Source: DASWVC01 sp036401335 (lineage in GTDB: Bacteria > Verrucomicrobiota > Verrucomicrobiia > Chthoniobacterales > JAFAMB01). From it: a DNA stretch of 38,159 bases. A program made the translations under genes and the position numbers. Shown here one piece after another: positions 1-8,562 of this stretch. Each line of letters opens with the position of its first letter. Position 1 is the stretch's first letter. Location: contig DASWVC010000361.1 of NCBI GenBank assembly GCA_036401335.1, positions 1-38,159 on the forward strand. The letters run 5' to 3'. Under the pieces are notes generated by a model. That model was given only the letters and a program-made list of their open reading frames with translations, had not been told where the DNA came from and searched no databases.

Positions 1-167
1 CCCAACCGGTCACCGTGGCGTTGAACAACCTGTCGGGTTCGTTTTCCGTCGACTGGAACGTGGTGATGGCAGGCTCGGTCGTCGCAGCCTTGCCGACGGC
101 GCTCGTGTACATCTTTCTCGGACGATTTTTTATTCGCGGGCTGCTCGCCGGTTCTGTGAAAGGCTAG
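1..167 (+). CDS. Carbohydrate ABC transporter permease, C-terminal end (partial)
   Basis: Only the last 54 codons are present, read in frame from base 3 to the TAG at 165-167; the gene starts outside the window. The translation contains SVDWNVVMAGSVVAALPTAL and ends FIRGLLAGSVKG. This is the typical end of MalG/AraQ-type inner-membrane permeases of the CUT1 sugar ABC family: a last periplasmic loop, a final membrane helix beginning near WNVVMAG, and a short basic cytoplasmic tail. It would be half of the membrane channel of a sugar importer; its partner permease and binding protein would lie to the left. The GMC oxidoreductase starts 102 bases downstream on the same strand and could be co-transcribed. 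The family call is firm; the substrate is unknown. Confidence 0.85.
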   Translation, partial: QPVTVALNNLSGSFSVDWNVVMAGSVVAALPTALVYIFLGRFFIRGLLAGSVKG

Positions 168-269
168 GCCGGCACTTACCGGGTTTGTCGCCGTGGAATC
201 CTTAACTGTGAATCGCTGACCAAGGAGCTGCACACCACCGTTTTCCCTCGTACTTAGGCGCTTTTGAAA

Positions 270-1823
270 ATGGACTTATACGACCTGGTCATTATCGGCA
301 CCGGCATGGGTGGAGGTACCCTTGCCTATGCGTTGCGCGAGTCAGGCCTGAAAATCCTGCTTCTGGAACGGGGAGATTACCTGCCGGCTGAACCGGAAAA
401 CTGGAGTCCGGAAGCGGTCTTCAGCCGGAAGCGCTATAAACCCACCGAGCAGTGGTTTGACGCGGCGGGCCGTCCTTTCTCACCGGGGGTTCACTATTTT
501 GTAGGCGGCAACACCAAAGTGTACGGGGCGGCGTTGCCGAGGTTCCGCCGGGAAGATTTTGAGGAATTGGAGCACGAGGAGGGAATCTCGCCCGCTTGGC
601 CGGTCAAGTACGATCAGTTCGAGCCCTACTATGTCCGGGCCGAACGAATGCTGCTCACCCACGGCCAGGCCGGGGACGATCCTACCGATCCGCCCCGGTC
701 CGCGCCGTTCCCCTTCCCGCCCGTTTCCCATGAGCCTTACATCGAGGATCTAAAAAACCGCCTGCAACAACAAGGGCTACACCCTTTTTTCCTCCCGTTG
801 GGCATTGACCGAAGACCGGCTGGAACCTGCATTCGCTGCAAAACGTGCGACGGTTTTCCCTGCCGCGTGCATGCAAAAGCCGAGGCTGACATCTGCTGCG
901 TTCGTCCTGCCCTTCAACACGGCAGTGTCCAATTGATGACGCGCACGTTCGTCCGGCGTCTTCTCACAAACGGGTCCGGAAACCGAGTGATTGCCGCCGA
1001 AGTTGAGCGTAACGGGGAACCGCGGATGATCCGGGCGGAGACGTTTGCCGTCGCTTGCGGAGCCGTCAACTCTGCGGCGCTTTTGCTTCGCTCAAGTTCA
1101 GAGGCTCACCCGCATGGTCTGGCGAACTCATCCGGACTCGTGGGACGCCATTACATGGTGCACAACAACACGGCCGTGATGGCGGTGCACCCGTTTCGGG
1201 TGAACCCGACCACATTCCAAAAAACGATGGCGGTAAATGATTTTTATTTCCGCGGTGAAGAAGGCTGGCGTTTTCCCTTGGGCAACCTGCAACTTCTTGG
1301 GAAATTGCAGGCTGGGATGCTGACGGCCAACAAGCCATTCGTACCCAAGGGTCTCCTCCGTCAGGCCGCCGGGCGGAGCGTTGACTGGTGGATCATGTCA
1401 GAAGACCTTCCCGACCCGGAAAGCCGGGTTGTGCTCGGCGCCGGAGACCGCATCGAAGTCCGTTTCCGTCCGAACAACCTTCGCGCCCACCACCGCTTGA
1501 TTCGAGCTGCCACCCGGATGCTGAAACGGGCGGGATACCCCATTGTCCTGATCGAGCGTATGGGCATCGAGACAAACTCCCACCAGTGCGGCACCCTGAG
1601 GTTCGGGCGCGACCCGCAGAAATCGGTCCTGGACCCCTTTTGTCGAAGCCACGACGTGGCCAACCTGTTTGTGGTCGACGGTTCCTTTTTCCCGTCTTCA
1701 GCAGCGGTAAACCCCGCGCTCACGATCGCCGCCCAGGCGTTGCGTGTGGCAGATCATATCCAGGGGCGCGTCCGCACCCTCCCGGAAGGGACGCCATCCG
1801 TTGATGAACAAACAAATCCTTGA
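270..1823 (+). CDS. GMC family FAD-dependent oxidoreductase with a cysteine cluster
   Basis: Flavoprotein dehydrogenase/oxidase of the glucose-methanol-choline family, expected to oxidise an alcohol or sugar. Numbered from the ATG at 270 (a TTG at 264 is an alternative; neither has a strong RBS). The N-terminal Rossmann motif IGTGMGGG (residues 9-16) binds FAD, followed by LLERG. The C-terminal GMC domain has SHQCGT with the probable catalytic His438 and AVNPALT with Asn481, in the usual His/Asn arrangement. No signal peptide is seen, and 517 residues is normal for the family. Unusual is CIRCKTCDGFPC (Cys187, 190, 193, 198) with a Cys pair at 209-210, which could bind metal or an Fe-S cluster or be structural. 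The upstream sugar permease suggests a carbohydrate substrate (inference). Specificity cannot be assigned. Confidence 0.9.
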   Translation: MDLYDLVIIGTGMGGGTLAYALRESGLKILLLERGDYLPAEPENWSPEAVFSRKRYKPTEQWFDAAGRPFSPGVHYFVGGNTKVYGAALPRFRREDFEELEHEEGISPAWPVKYDQFEPYYVRAERMLLTHGQAGDDPTDPPRSAPFPFPPVSHEPYIEDLKNRLQQQGLHPFFLPLGIDRRPAGTCIRCKTCDGFPCRVHAKAEADICCVRPALQHGSVQLMTRTFVRRLLTNGSGNRVIAAEVERNGEPRMIRAETFAVACGAVNSAALLLRSSSEAHPHGLANSSGLVGRHYMVHNNTAVMAVHPFRVNPTTFQKTMAVNDFYFRGEEGWRFPLGNLQLLGKLQAGMLTANKPFVPKGLLRQAAGRSVDWWIMSEDLPDPESRVVLGAGDRIEVRFRPNNLRAHHRLIRAATRMLKRAGYPIVLIERMGIETNSHQCGTLRFGRDPQKSVLDPFCRSHDVANLFVVDGSFFPSSAAVNPALTIAAQALRVADHIQGRVRTLPEGTPSVDEQTNP

Positions 1824-1907
1824 AAACCGTCTCCGACACGTGGGAGTCTCGCCCGGATCAGCTGACGGTCCCATTCTCAACGCCCCCTTCCTTCACCGCC
1901 CTCATCC

Positions 1908-2357
1908 ATGCGCTTTCTTCCTGTCCTGATGATGATCGTTGCGGGTGCCTGCATTTCCATCCAAGGCCCCATTAACGCCAGGTTGCGCCTGGCCACGGAG
2001 TCCCCGGTGCTGAGTGCCGCCATCTCTTTCCTTACCGGCGGCTTGCTCCTTCTGGTGCTCGTGGCATCCGGCGCGTTTGGAGGCACGGGAGCCGGGCTGC
2101 GCGGACTGCAGACCGCTCCGCCCTGGGCATTCTGCGGCGGAGCTCTGGGCATCCTCTTCGTGCTTGGATCAATCCTGGCGATTCCGCAGGCCGGGAGCGT
2201 GGTGGTTATCTGCTCAGCGATCGTCGGCCAGATGCTGAGCTCTTACCTGATCGATACGTTCGGGCTTTTGGGTGTGGACAAGGTTCCGTTCAGCTGGGTT
2301 CGGCTGAGCGGCATCGCCTTTCTCGCGGTCGGCGTACTGCTGGTGCAGCGCAAATGA
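1908..2357 (+). CDS. DMT-superfamily YdcZ-type (DUF606) membrane protein
   Basis: Small integral membrane protein of 149 residues with about five hydrophobic helices, matching the half-size YdcZ/DUF606 branch of the drug/metabolite transporter superfamily. Family-typical features are GACISIQGPINARL near residue 13 in the first helix, a conserved LGSILAIPQAG segment in the middle, and a basic end (LVQRK). Members are thought to act as exporters, usually as dimers; the substrate is unknown. It begins 84 bases after the GMC oxidoreductase on the same strand and may share its transcript. No Shine-Dalgarno sequence is visible before the ATG. It converges on the histidine kinase gene at 2578. Confidence 0.85.
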   Translation: MRFLPVLMMIVAGACISIQGPINARLRLATESPVLSAAISFLTGGLLLLVLVASGAFGGTGAGLRGLQTAPPWAFCGGALGILFVLGSILAIPQAGSVVVICSAIVGQMLSSYLIDTFGLLGVDKVPFSWVRLSGIAFLAVGVLLVQRK

Positions 2358-2577
2358 GGGTTAACGAGACGCTGCTTGGCAGAAGCCGGTTTTTTAAGAA
2401 CTTCCTTATAAGGGGGGGCTGGACATTGCGGGGCGCTTGCGGACAAGTTCCCCTACCGGAGCGGGCGCGCACCGATACCTACGCTCACCCCGATACCCCG
2501 GTCGGCTCACGCGTCGTTTCCAGGCTGGGCCTTCCGGGTGCACCGGTTGCACGGTGCCGGGTTCGGGGGGGCGTGCA

Positions 2578-3834
2578 TCAGCTGCGGCCAAGCGCGCCCG
2601 GATTTTCCTGCGAAGTTTCGGGGAACGCCCGCGGCAGGTCGACTTCGAAGCGGCTGCCCTCGCCGGGCCTGGAGCTTACCCGGACCTCGCCTCCCAGCAG
2701 CTCAACCAAACGCCGTGTGATGGTCAGGCCCAGTCCGGTGCCTTGGACGTCTTCCGGCGGGGCGACCCGCTGAAAGGCTTCGAAAATGCGCCCCAGGTCC
2801 TCCGGCGCAATGCCCACGCCATTGTCCTCGACCGCCATGCGCCACCGATCCGCAGACCATCCCTCGAAGGTGACCCGGATCCAAGCGCCCTTGCCGTCGC
2901 GTCGGCGGTATTTGAGCGCGTTGAGGATCAGGTTTGTCGCTACCTGCCGCAGCCGGCGCCGGTCGGAGGTCACGGCCTCGAGACCCACGTCCGCATCCAC
3001 TCGCAGGTCGACGCCGCTCGCCTCAGCCGAGGGGCTAAAGGTGCCGACGAGTTCGCCCGCAAAATCAGCCACCGCGAAGGTTTCCAATGCCGGCCGCACC
3101 CAGCCGGCCAGCAACCCGCCGTAATCGGTCAGTTCCGCCAGCAAAGCGGCCATGTCAGCCAAGTTCCGACGGCAGACGTCCCGCATGCGTTGACGGTCGG
3201 CGGCGGGCGCCTCGGTGCCCACGGCTTCAAGCGTCCAGGTCAGCGTCTGCAGGTACCCGCGCAGTTCGTGGGTGACGGTCCCCAACAAGGCTAAACGCGA
3301 CGCATCCGCCTCCCGCAGACGCCGCTCCACATCGTCCCGCGCGCGCCCGGCATCCTGTACGAAGCGTTCCGCGGAGGCAGCTACGGCATCCTCAAAAAAC
3401 TGCCGGACGCGCTCGCGGGCTGTGGCGGCTGCTCGGCTGCGGGCTGCCTTTTCACCGGTCACCAGCGGCCCAAGGACTTCCCGCAGGACCACGCGCTCCA
3501 ACACGCCCAACTCACGCACCAGTTCGTGCAACTGGTAATGTTCTTCCCAGCGTTCGTGGCCATGGGCGTCCGCCTCCAAACGGGCCGGCACAGAAGTCCC
3601 CACCCGGGGCGCGCCTTGGAGGTGGGCCACCAGGCGGTTCAGAAGCCGCGGCAAATGGTCGCACAACTGCGGCCCGCTAAGCTCGCGGGCCCGAGGGACC
3701 TCCGGGTTGCGGCAGACTTCGCCTAGAGCCTGCTCCAGGACAGCGGCCCGGCGCCCCTCCAGGGAGGCCGCTAATTCCCCACAGAACGCGTCGTCGGCGT
3801 TCGATTGCTCAGCATCCTCACGGCTTCGAGACAT
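2578..3834 (-). CDS. Sensor histidine kinase with RsbRD-like N-terminal domain
   Basis: Cytoplasmic sensor kinase of 418 residues without membrane segments. Residues about 20-160 form a helical region (LLNRLVAHLQ, HYQLHELVRELG) resembling the RsbRD N-terminal sensor domain found on some kinases. A dimerisation helix follows with phospho-acceptor His189 in VTHELRGYLQTL. The ATPase domain has an N-box NLILNALKYR (301-310), G1 EDNGVGI (336-342) and G2 GTGLGL (365-370). All catalytic boxes look intact. The H-box reads ELRGYL rather than the commoner ELRTPL. No response regulator gene lies next to it, so it is an orphan whose partner is encoded elsewhere. ATG start at 3834; there is no RBS, but a TATAAA lies a few bases upstream. 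Confidence 0.9.
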   Translation of the reverse strand: MSRSREDAEQSNADDAFCGELAASLEGRRAAVLEQALGEVCRNPEVPRARELSGPQLCDHLPRLLNRLVAHLQGAPRVGTSVPARLEADAHGHERWEEHYQLHELVRELGVLERVVLREVLGPLVTGEKAARSRAAATARERVRQFFEDAVAASAERFVQDAGRARDDVERRLREADASRLALLGTVTHELRGYLQTLTWTLEAVGTEAPAADRQRMRDVCRRNLADMAALLAELTDYGGLLAGWVRPALETFAVADFAGELVGTFSPSAEASGVDLRVDADVGLEAVTSDRRRLRQVATNLILNALKYRRRDGKGAWIRVTFEGWSADRWRMAVEDNGVGIAPEDLGRIFEAFQRVAPPEDVQGTGLGLTITRRLVELLGGEVRVSSRPGEGSRFEVDLPRAFPETSQENPGALGRS

Positions 3835-4117
3835 GAATTTATAGTAACCATCACGCCATAACGAGCCCGCAGAGTCAACCCAGGTGCAAACGACCGCGCA
3901 TCACGCGAACGGCACCGTTCAGCCAAAAGGGATCCCGAATGGAAGATGGAAGCTCGGTGGGTTGCGCATTAAGCAGAGGTGGATCGGGCCTGAACCGTCG
4001 TGCGGCGGGATCGTGCCGCCCGTTCCAGGTCATCCACGTAAACAGCGGTTTCGATAATGCGGTTCAGCTTGGGCACACGACCTGCAGGAATTCAACGCTT
4101 GTGCTTGACCCAGTGCC
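3835..4117. other. Intergenic stretch, no gene recognised
   Basis: This 283-base stretch lies upstream of the kinase gene and downstream of the decayed gene at 4118. It holds a short stem (GCGGC/GCCGC, 4002-4019) and a 66-codon rightward ORF at 3939-4139 with no recognisable motif and biased composition. I see nothing else that I can support. Confidence 0.4.
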
Positions 4118-4842
4118 TCAACCGCTTAGCCCGTCCTGAAGCAACGTGATCGCCCTTCTCAATGCGTTGAGAAATTGGGTCACGGTAGCTGGGTCGTGCA
4201 CCTCCGCAGTGTCGCAGTTGAGGATGAAGGCGAAATACACCCAGCGATTTGAAAGCTACATCCCGCCGGCAATGCAGCGGGCATGCGGGCCCGGCGAGTC
4301 GTAATAACCAGCTTTGCCAAAGATACTGAATCCCAGTGGAAACGGAACCATGCAGGCGATGTCTCCAAGGGATAAAATGCGCCGGAATTCCTGCAGGGTT
4401 TGCGGGTTCCTGAAGAAGCTGCCTTGGAGCGGTTGTGCGTAGAAAGAGACCAACTCGTCGCCGACGAAGCCAGTGACTCCACGTCGTTCAGTGGGGGATT
4501 CACAAACGGTTTGCCAAGCAGGCACAGGGCCTGGTCCCAGGTGAGCGTCTTGTAGTTCGGAGCACCAAGGAGGTAACCGAACAAGGCTCGTGTACTGTCC
4601 GGAATCGAACGGTGCTGCCAACCGACCATAGGTGCTGGTCTAACTTAAGCTCGTGAGCCACCAGTTGGTCCGCAACGGTGGGGGAATCGAGTTGGCGCAA
4701 ACGCTCGCAAAAAATGGAAGCCTTGTTTGCGCTTGCCGAAAACAATCTCTCCTGTGCATTCAATCCAACCAACAACGCGCTGGCACGTGGCACGGCAGGG
4801 GCCCAGATTTTCAGCGCTTTGCGCTCCGGCAGGGTGTTGGTT
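4118..4842 (-). pseudogene. Decayed gene, probably serine-hydrolase/beta-lactamase-like
   Basis: A single protein can be followed across three stretches of the minus strand. It starts in frame at LPERKALKIWAPAVP (about 4840), shifts frame near 4630 (after LDQHLWSVG, to RSIPDSTRALFGYLLG), shifts again near 4465 (to DELVSFYAQPLQGSFFRNP), meets a TAG at 4256-4258 where a Tyr/Phe codon is expected (AGGM-stop-LSNRWVYFAFILN), and ends at the TGA at 4118-4120 after HDPATVTQFLNALRRAITLL. Two frameshifts, a nonsense codon and the lack of a proper start make it non-functional if the base calls are right. From memory the segment resembles uncharacterised proteins related to class A beta-lactamase/serine hydrolases, with FGKAGYYD in the place of a KTG-like box; that family name is tentative. 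The reading-frame continuity is the strong part. Confidence 0.65.
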
Positions 4843-4913
4843 CATTCCGTGTCACCTGCGTGAGCCCCTGCCATCCAACTATCAGAACATAACAACGGCA
4901 AAAGAATCAAGGT

Positions 4914-5867
4914 TTGTTCCTTGTCGCCTCACCAGCAGTTCTGCCGGGATGCAGGATTCGCGAATGCCTCGTAACTGTCAAAACACGGGTGCCACGCCGA
5001 AGCGCATTGAACTCGGTTGCGATGACGGTGGGCGACCTTGGCAACCCATTTTTCATTCAGATTCAACACGGGGTCGAGAGCCAGGCTCAAAAGTACAACC
5101 CAAAGGTCAAAGTTCTCTCGCTCTCCAGCAACTACGATGTGAACAACCAGACGAACCAAATGGACAATTTCGTCTCTGCCGGTGTTGACCTCATCATCCT
5201 GGGCGCCGCCGACAGTCAGGGCATTGCCCCTGCCGTGCTCCGGGCAAAGGCGGCCGGGACCACGGTAGTGGCGGTTGACGTGGGCGCGGAAGGAGGGGTC
5301 GACGCAACGGTGATGTCCGACAACAAACAAGCTGGCGAGGAAGATGGCAATTTCTTGGTTGACCGGTTGAAAGGCAAAGGCCAGGTCGTGATTGTTAATG
5401 GTCCACCGGTGACGTCGATCCAGGACCGCTTGGCGGGCGCACTCGGCGTCCTTAAACAGCATCCCGACATCAAGATCTTGTCCCAGGACCAGAACGCCGG
5501 CGGGAGCCGCGACGGCGGACTCCGGGTAATGAGCGACTTACTGACTGCCTTTCCCAAGATCGATGCGGTGTTTGGCGTGAATGATCCGACGGCGATTGGT
5601 TGCGAACTCGCAAGCACACAGGCCAAGCGCAAAGAATTCTTCATCGTCGGCGTGGATGGCTCACCCGATGCTGTTCCGCTGCTGAAAGACCCGAACAGCT
5701 TGTTTGCGGCAACGGCGGCACAAGATCGCTACACCATGGCCCAAAAAGCCGTAGAAATCGGCTACAACCTTATGAATGGCAAAAAGCCAGAGAAGGAACT
5801 TACGCTGATCCCGGTAGACTTGATCACTAAGCAGAACGTCAGCGAGTACAAAGGTTGGAGTAAATAA
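4914..5867 (+). CDS. Ribose-type sugar ABC transporter substrate-binding protein, N-terminus damaged
   Basis: From about residue 37 (AMTVGDLGNPFF) to the end (SEYKGWSK) this is a clear type I periplasmic binding protein (Peripla_BP_4, RbsB-like): NYDVNNQTNQMDNF, GVDLIILGAADSQG, SDNKQAGEEDG, VFGVNDPTAIG and VGVDGSPDAV are all in the expected order. Such proteins bind a sugar in the periplasm and deliver it to a permease. The only in-frame start is a TTG at 4914, and the first 36 residues contain no signal peptide. Another frame upstream reads TPKRIEL just where a mature N-terminus would lie, which suggests a frameshift near 5010-5025. No permease or ATPase gene is adjacent. It may be a pseudogene or need frame correction; the annotated start is a placeholder. 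Confidence 0.7.
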   Translation: MFLVASPAVLPGCRIRECLVTVKTRVPRRSALNSVAMTVGDLGNPFFIQIQHGVESQAQKYNPKVKVLSLSSNYDVNNQTNQMDNFVSAGVDLIILGAADSQGIAPAVLRAKAAGTTVVAVDVGAEGGVDATVMSDNKQAGEEDGNFLVDRLKGKGQVVIVNGPPVTSIQDRLAGALGVLKQHPDIKILSQDQNAGGSRDGGLRVMSDLLTAFPKIDAVFGVNDPTAIGCELASTQAKRKEFFIVGVDGSPDAVPLLKDPNSLFAATAAQDRYTMAQKAVEIGYNLMNGKKPEKELTLIPVDLITKQNVSEYKGWSK

Positions 5868-5932
5868 CCGGCGGCCGTGCTGAGAAGGCGGGGGATGATC
5901 AAGGGAGTTTTGGTGCAAGCGTACCTTTCCTC

Positions 5933-5996
5933 ACGGGTGAACCCGTCAATCTGCTGCATGAACCTCGCCGATCACCCCAAGGCCTCGGGGGGGTGA
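5933..5996 (+). terminator. Two inverted repeats after the binding-protein gene
   Basis: Two stem-loops follow the stop at 5867: ACGGGT-GA-ACCCGT (5933-5946), and TCACCCC / GGGGTGA with an 11-base loop (5972-5978 with 5990-5996). Neither is followed by a T-run, so factor-independent termination is uncertain; they could also act in the leader of the gene at 6189. The rest of 5868-6188 shows no gene. Confidence 0.3.
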
Positions 5997-6188
5997 CGGA
6001 ACGTGCGAAAACCCGCTCGCCCGAAAGCGCCAGGCACACGCCACTCCAACGGCCGATCCACATGCTCAATAAGGACTGGCGCGGCACCCTGCCGCGCTGG
6101 TAGCTTAATTGGGGGAAAAGCCCGAGATGAAAGCAGCTGGCCCCCCCGCTTTGGCCCGGTCTCCTCCTATCACCCCCCCACCTGTCCC

Positions 6189-7448
6189 GTGAATACCCTT
6201 ACGTCCCTTCAAACTGCTGATTCAAACATCCGGCCGCTCATCGAGAACGCGTTGGAAAAAAGCGGAGGCCTGTTACGCCTCGCCCCTTGCTGGGTACCTA
6301 GGACCTTTGTGCAACCGGGTCGGCGCATGAAACTTCATCCTGACGACCTCTACGCTTACGGATTAGACCGCGGGGGGATTGATGAACGTTGGTTCAGCTC
6401 GACCGTTCCCGCCGTAAACGAGAACCGCACCCCGGACGAAGGCTTGAGCTATTGCGTCTTCGAAGGCAAGCGTTTCACCCTTGCAAATGCCGTTGAGGAG
6501 TACGGCGCCGGGATCGTTGGCGAACCGATCTGGACGAAGTACCGGCGTTGGCCGGTCTTCGCAAAGTTCTTCGATAACATGGGCCCGATACCGCATCACA
6601 TGCATCAGTCCCAGGAGCACGCCAAGCTCGTCGGCCAGGAGGGAAAGCCGGAGGCTTACTATTTTCCGCCGCAGCACAACACGACGGGCAACAACTTTCC
6701 CTACACCTTCATGGGCTTTGAACCGGGAACCACCAAAGCCCAGGTAAAACGCTGCCTTGAGAACTGGAACAAGGGTGACAATGGCATATTGGATCTATCA
6801 AAGGCATACCGCCTGAAGCCGGGCTCGGGATGGCTGGTGGGGCCTGGTATCCTCCACGCACCCGGATCCTTCTGCACGTACGAACCCCAATGGGCTTCCG
6901 ACGTGTTTTCCGCGTTTCAATCCCTCGTGGAAGGACGCGAGATGCCGCGCGCTTTCCTGGTTCGCGACGTCCCGGCGGACAAACATTTTGACTTGGATTT
7001 CATCATCAGCGAATTGGATTGGGAAGCCAACGTCGACCCGAATTTTAAGGATAACCATTACCTGGAGCCCGTGCCCGTTGGCGACACCGCGTCTGAAGGG
7101 TACGTGGATCGGTGGGTGGTCTATGGAAAGATCAACGGCGAGCAACTCTTCACGGCCAAGGAACTAACCGTGGAGCCCGGGGCGACATGCACGATCAAAG
7201 ACGAGGGTGCCTACGGACTAACCGTGGTCCAAGGCAACGGCCGGATGAACCGGCTGCGCCTGAATTGCCCGACGTTGATCCGGTTCGACGAACTGACCGA
7301 CGACGAAGTCTTTTGCACAGAAGCAGCCGCGCGGGCCGGCGTGATCTTCGAGAACACGAGTGACGTGGAGGACCTGATCGTGCTGCGTTATTTCGGCCCG
7401 GACGCGAACCCCGACGCGCCGGAATTGGGCGCTCACAAAAGCAGGTAG
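6189..7448 (+). CDS. Cupin / phosphomannose isomerase-like protein
   Basis: A 419-residue protein, taking the GTG at 6189 as the start; the reading frame stays open back to 6003 but that stretch is Pro/Arg-rich and does not look coding. Likely metal ligands of a cupin fold are visible: PIPHHMHQSQEH (His136, 137, 139), then KPEAYY (Glu156), and GPGILHAPG (His223), the HxH...E...H layout of type I phosphomannose isomerases and related cupins. A second beta-rich half follows (ELTVEPGATCTI, GLTVVQGNG), suggesting a bicupin. It probably acts in the cytoplasm on a phosphorylated or free sugar (inference from the fold and neighbouring sugar-binding gene); no substrate can be named. It is convergent with the LysR gene at 7553. 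Confidence 0.75.
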   Translation: MNTLTSLQTADSNIRPLIENALEKSGGLLRLAPCWVPRTFVQPGRRMKLHPDDLYAYGLDRGGIDERWFSSTVPAVNENRTPDEGLSYCVFEGKRFTLANAVEEYGAGIVGEPIWTKYRRWPVFAKFFDNMGPIPHHMHQSQEHAKLVGQEGKPEAYYFPPQHNTTGNNFPYTFMGFEPGTTKAQVKRCLENWNKGDNGILDLSKAYRLKPGSGWLVGPGILHAPGSFCTYEPQWASDVFSAFQSLVEGREMPRAFLVRDVPADKHFDLDFIISELDWEANVDPNFKDNHYLEPVPVGDTASEGYVDRWVVYGKINGEQLFTAKELTVEPGATCTIKDEGAYGLTVVQGNGRMNRLRLNCPTLIRFDELTDDEVFCTEAAARAGVIFENTSDVEDLIVLRYFGPDANPDAPELGAHKSR

Positions 7449-7528
7449 CTGGGGCAGCCACCCGCGATTGACGGTTCAGAGGCCGAACGCGATTTCGATG
7501 TTGGAGGGGACAAAGCGGACTGATCGTT

Positions 7529-7553
7529 GCCGGTCCGAGCAATCTTCACCGGC
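7529..7553. terminator. Stem-loop between convergent genes
   Basis: GCCGGT (7529-7534) and ACCGGC (7548-7553) form a 6-bp stem with a 13-base loop between the stops of the cupin gene and the LysR gene, touching the last base of the latter. There is no T-run, so this is a weak candidate for a shared terminator. Confidence 0.3.
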
Positions 7554-8458
7554 TAAGGTTGCGCAAACTTTCCCAGGCCCGAAAGAAACAGCTCCAGGAT
7601 GGGAGAATCGTTCGCCTTGCGGTACCCGACAGACAGATCGATTTTTGGCGTGTAGCCGCGAAGCGGACGGGTTGTGACGGCACGGGGGAGAAAGGTCTTT
7701 GCGTAAGCGGGCAAGAGCGCCACGCCGCCGGTTGAAGCAATCAGAGACATGATGCCGCCCAAGTTGTCCACTTCATGGCTTGGTTTGAGGTTGACGCCGC
7801 TCTTCTTGAAATAGCGATCGATGGCAAGCCGCAGGGCGGGCGGTCGCCCGGAGGCGCTCATGGCTGTCCCGGAGATGCTAAGAAACGTTTGGCCCGCGAT
7901 TTCCTGCAGTCCAATGGTGGTCTTCGCGGCAAGCGGATGATCCCTGGGCAGATAAACCTCGAGGGGCTCCTCGGTGAGAAGAAGGTAATCCAGACCGGGA
8001 CCTCCGTCCTCCTGGCGAAGAAAGGCCACATCGATCAACCCCTGCGAAAGGCCTGCTGCGAGCTGGGGCGAATTTTGCGTGGATATCACCACGTGAAGGT
8101 GAGGCAATTGATCACGCAAGACATGCAAGGCCTTGGGTACCCACGTAGAATCATGGCCGATCATAAAGCCCAGCGTGAAGGTGGGCTTGGAGGGATTTGC
8201 TACCTGGCGCGCCGACCGCACGGCCGTCTCCGCCTGCGATAGCATCAGGCGGGCATGATCCAAGAAGATTTTGCCGGCAGCGGTAAGCTCGACTCCACGA
8301 GTGCTCCTCAGGAAAAGCGGTGTACCGACGTCATGCTCGAGGTCGCGGATCTGGCGGCTCAAAGAGGGCTGGGTCGTGTGCAGTTTTTCTTCGGCTGCAA
8401 GCTTGAGGCTCCCGGCTTCGGCCACCGCAATGAAGTAGCGAAGGTGTCTGAGTTCCAT
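7553..8458 (-). CDS. LysR-type transcriptional regulator
   Basis: DNA-binding regulator of 301 residues, the standard LTTR length. The start is the ATG at 8458 (MELRHLRYF), preceded by an AGAGAAG Shine-Dalgarno-like run; an in-frame ATG at 8482 would add eight atypical residues. The N-terminal winged helix-turn-helix covers residues 1-60 (AEEKLHTTQPSLSRQIRDLE is the recognition region). The co-inducer domain covers about 90-300, with GFMIGHDSTWVP, a GLIDVAFLR segment and GGVALLPAYA. It belongs to the general BenM/HcaR-like group. No divergent target gene lies beside it: upstream on the same strand are a TMEM175 remnant and the aldo/keto reductase, which may be its target (inference). The effector is unknown. 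Confidence 0.93.
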   Translation of the reverse strand: MELRHLRYFIAVAEAGSLKLAAEEKLHTTQPSLSRQIRDLEHDVGTPLFLRSTRGVELTAAGKIFLDHARLMLSQAETAVRSARQVANPSKPTFTLGFMIGHDSTWVPKALHVLRDQLPHLHVVISTQNSPQLAAGLSQGLIDVAFLRQEDGGPGLDYLLLTEEPLEVYLPRDHPLAAKTTIGLQEIAGQTFLSISGTAMSASGRPPALRLAIDRYFKKSGVNLKPSHEVDNLGGIMSLIASTGGVALLPAYAKTFLPRAVTTRPLRGYTPKIDLSVGYRKANDSPILELFLSGLGKFAQP

Positions 8459-8562
8459 GACGCTTCTCTGCTCAAAAAGCATACCCTTTCAGCCAAGAAA
8501 GCAATTTTATTCAGGAGGACCTGACGTAGAAGCCAGTGGGTCGTCGTCGGGCTCGAGGCCGG

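Noticed and set aside
2437..3294. Rightward 285-codon ORF opposite the kinase
   Set aside because: The opposite strand carries all kinase boxes; this frame has none.
6003..6188. Upstream part of the cupin reading frame (62 codons before the GTG)
   Set aside because: Composition is Arg/Pro/Ser-rich and overlaps a hairpin region; the GTG at 6189 is more plausible though not proven.
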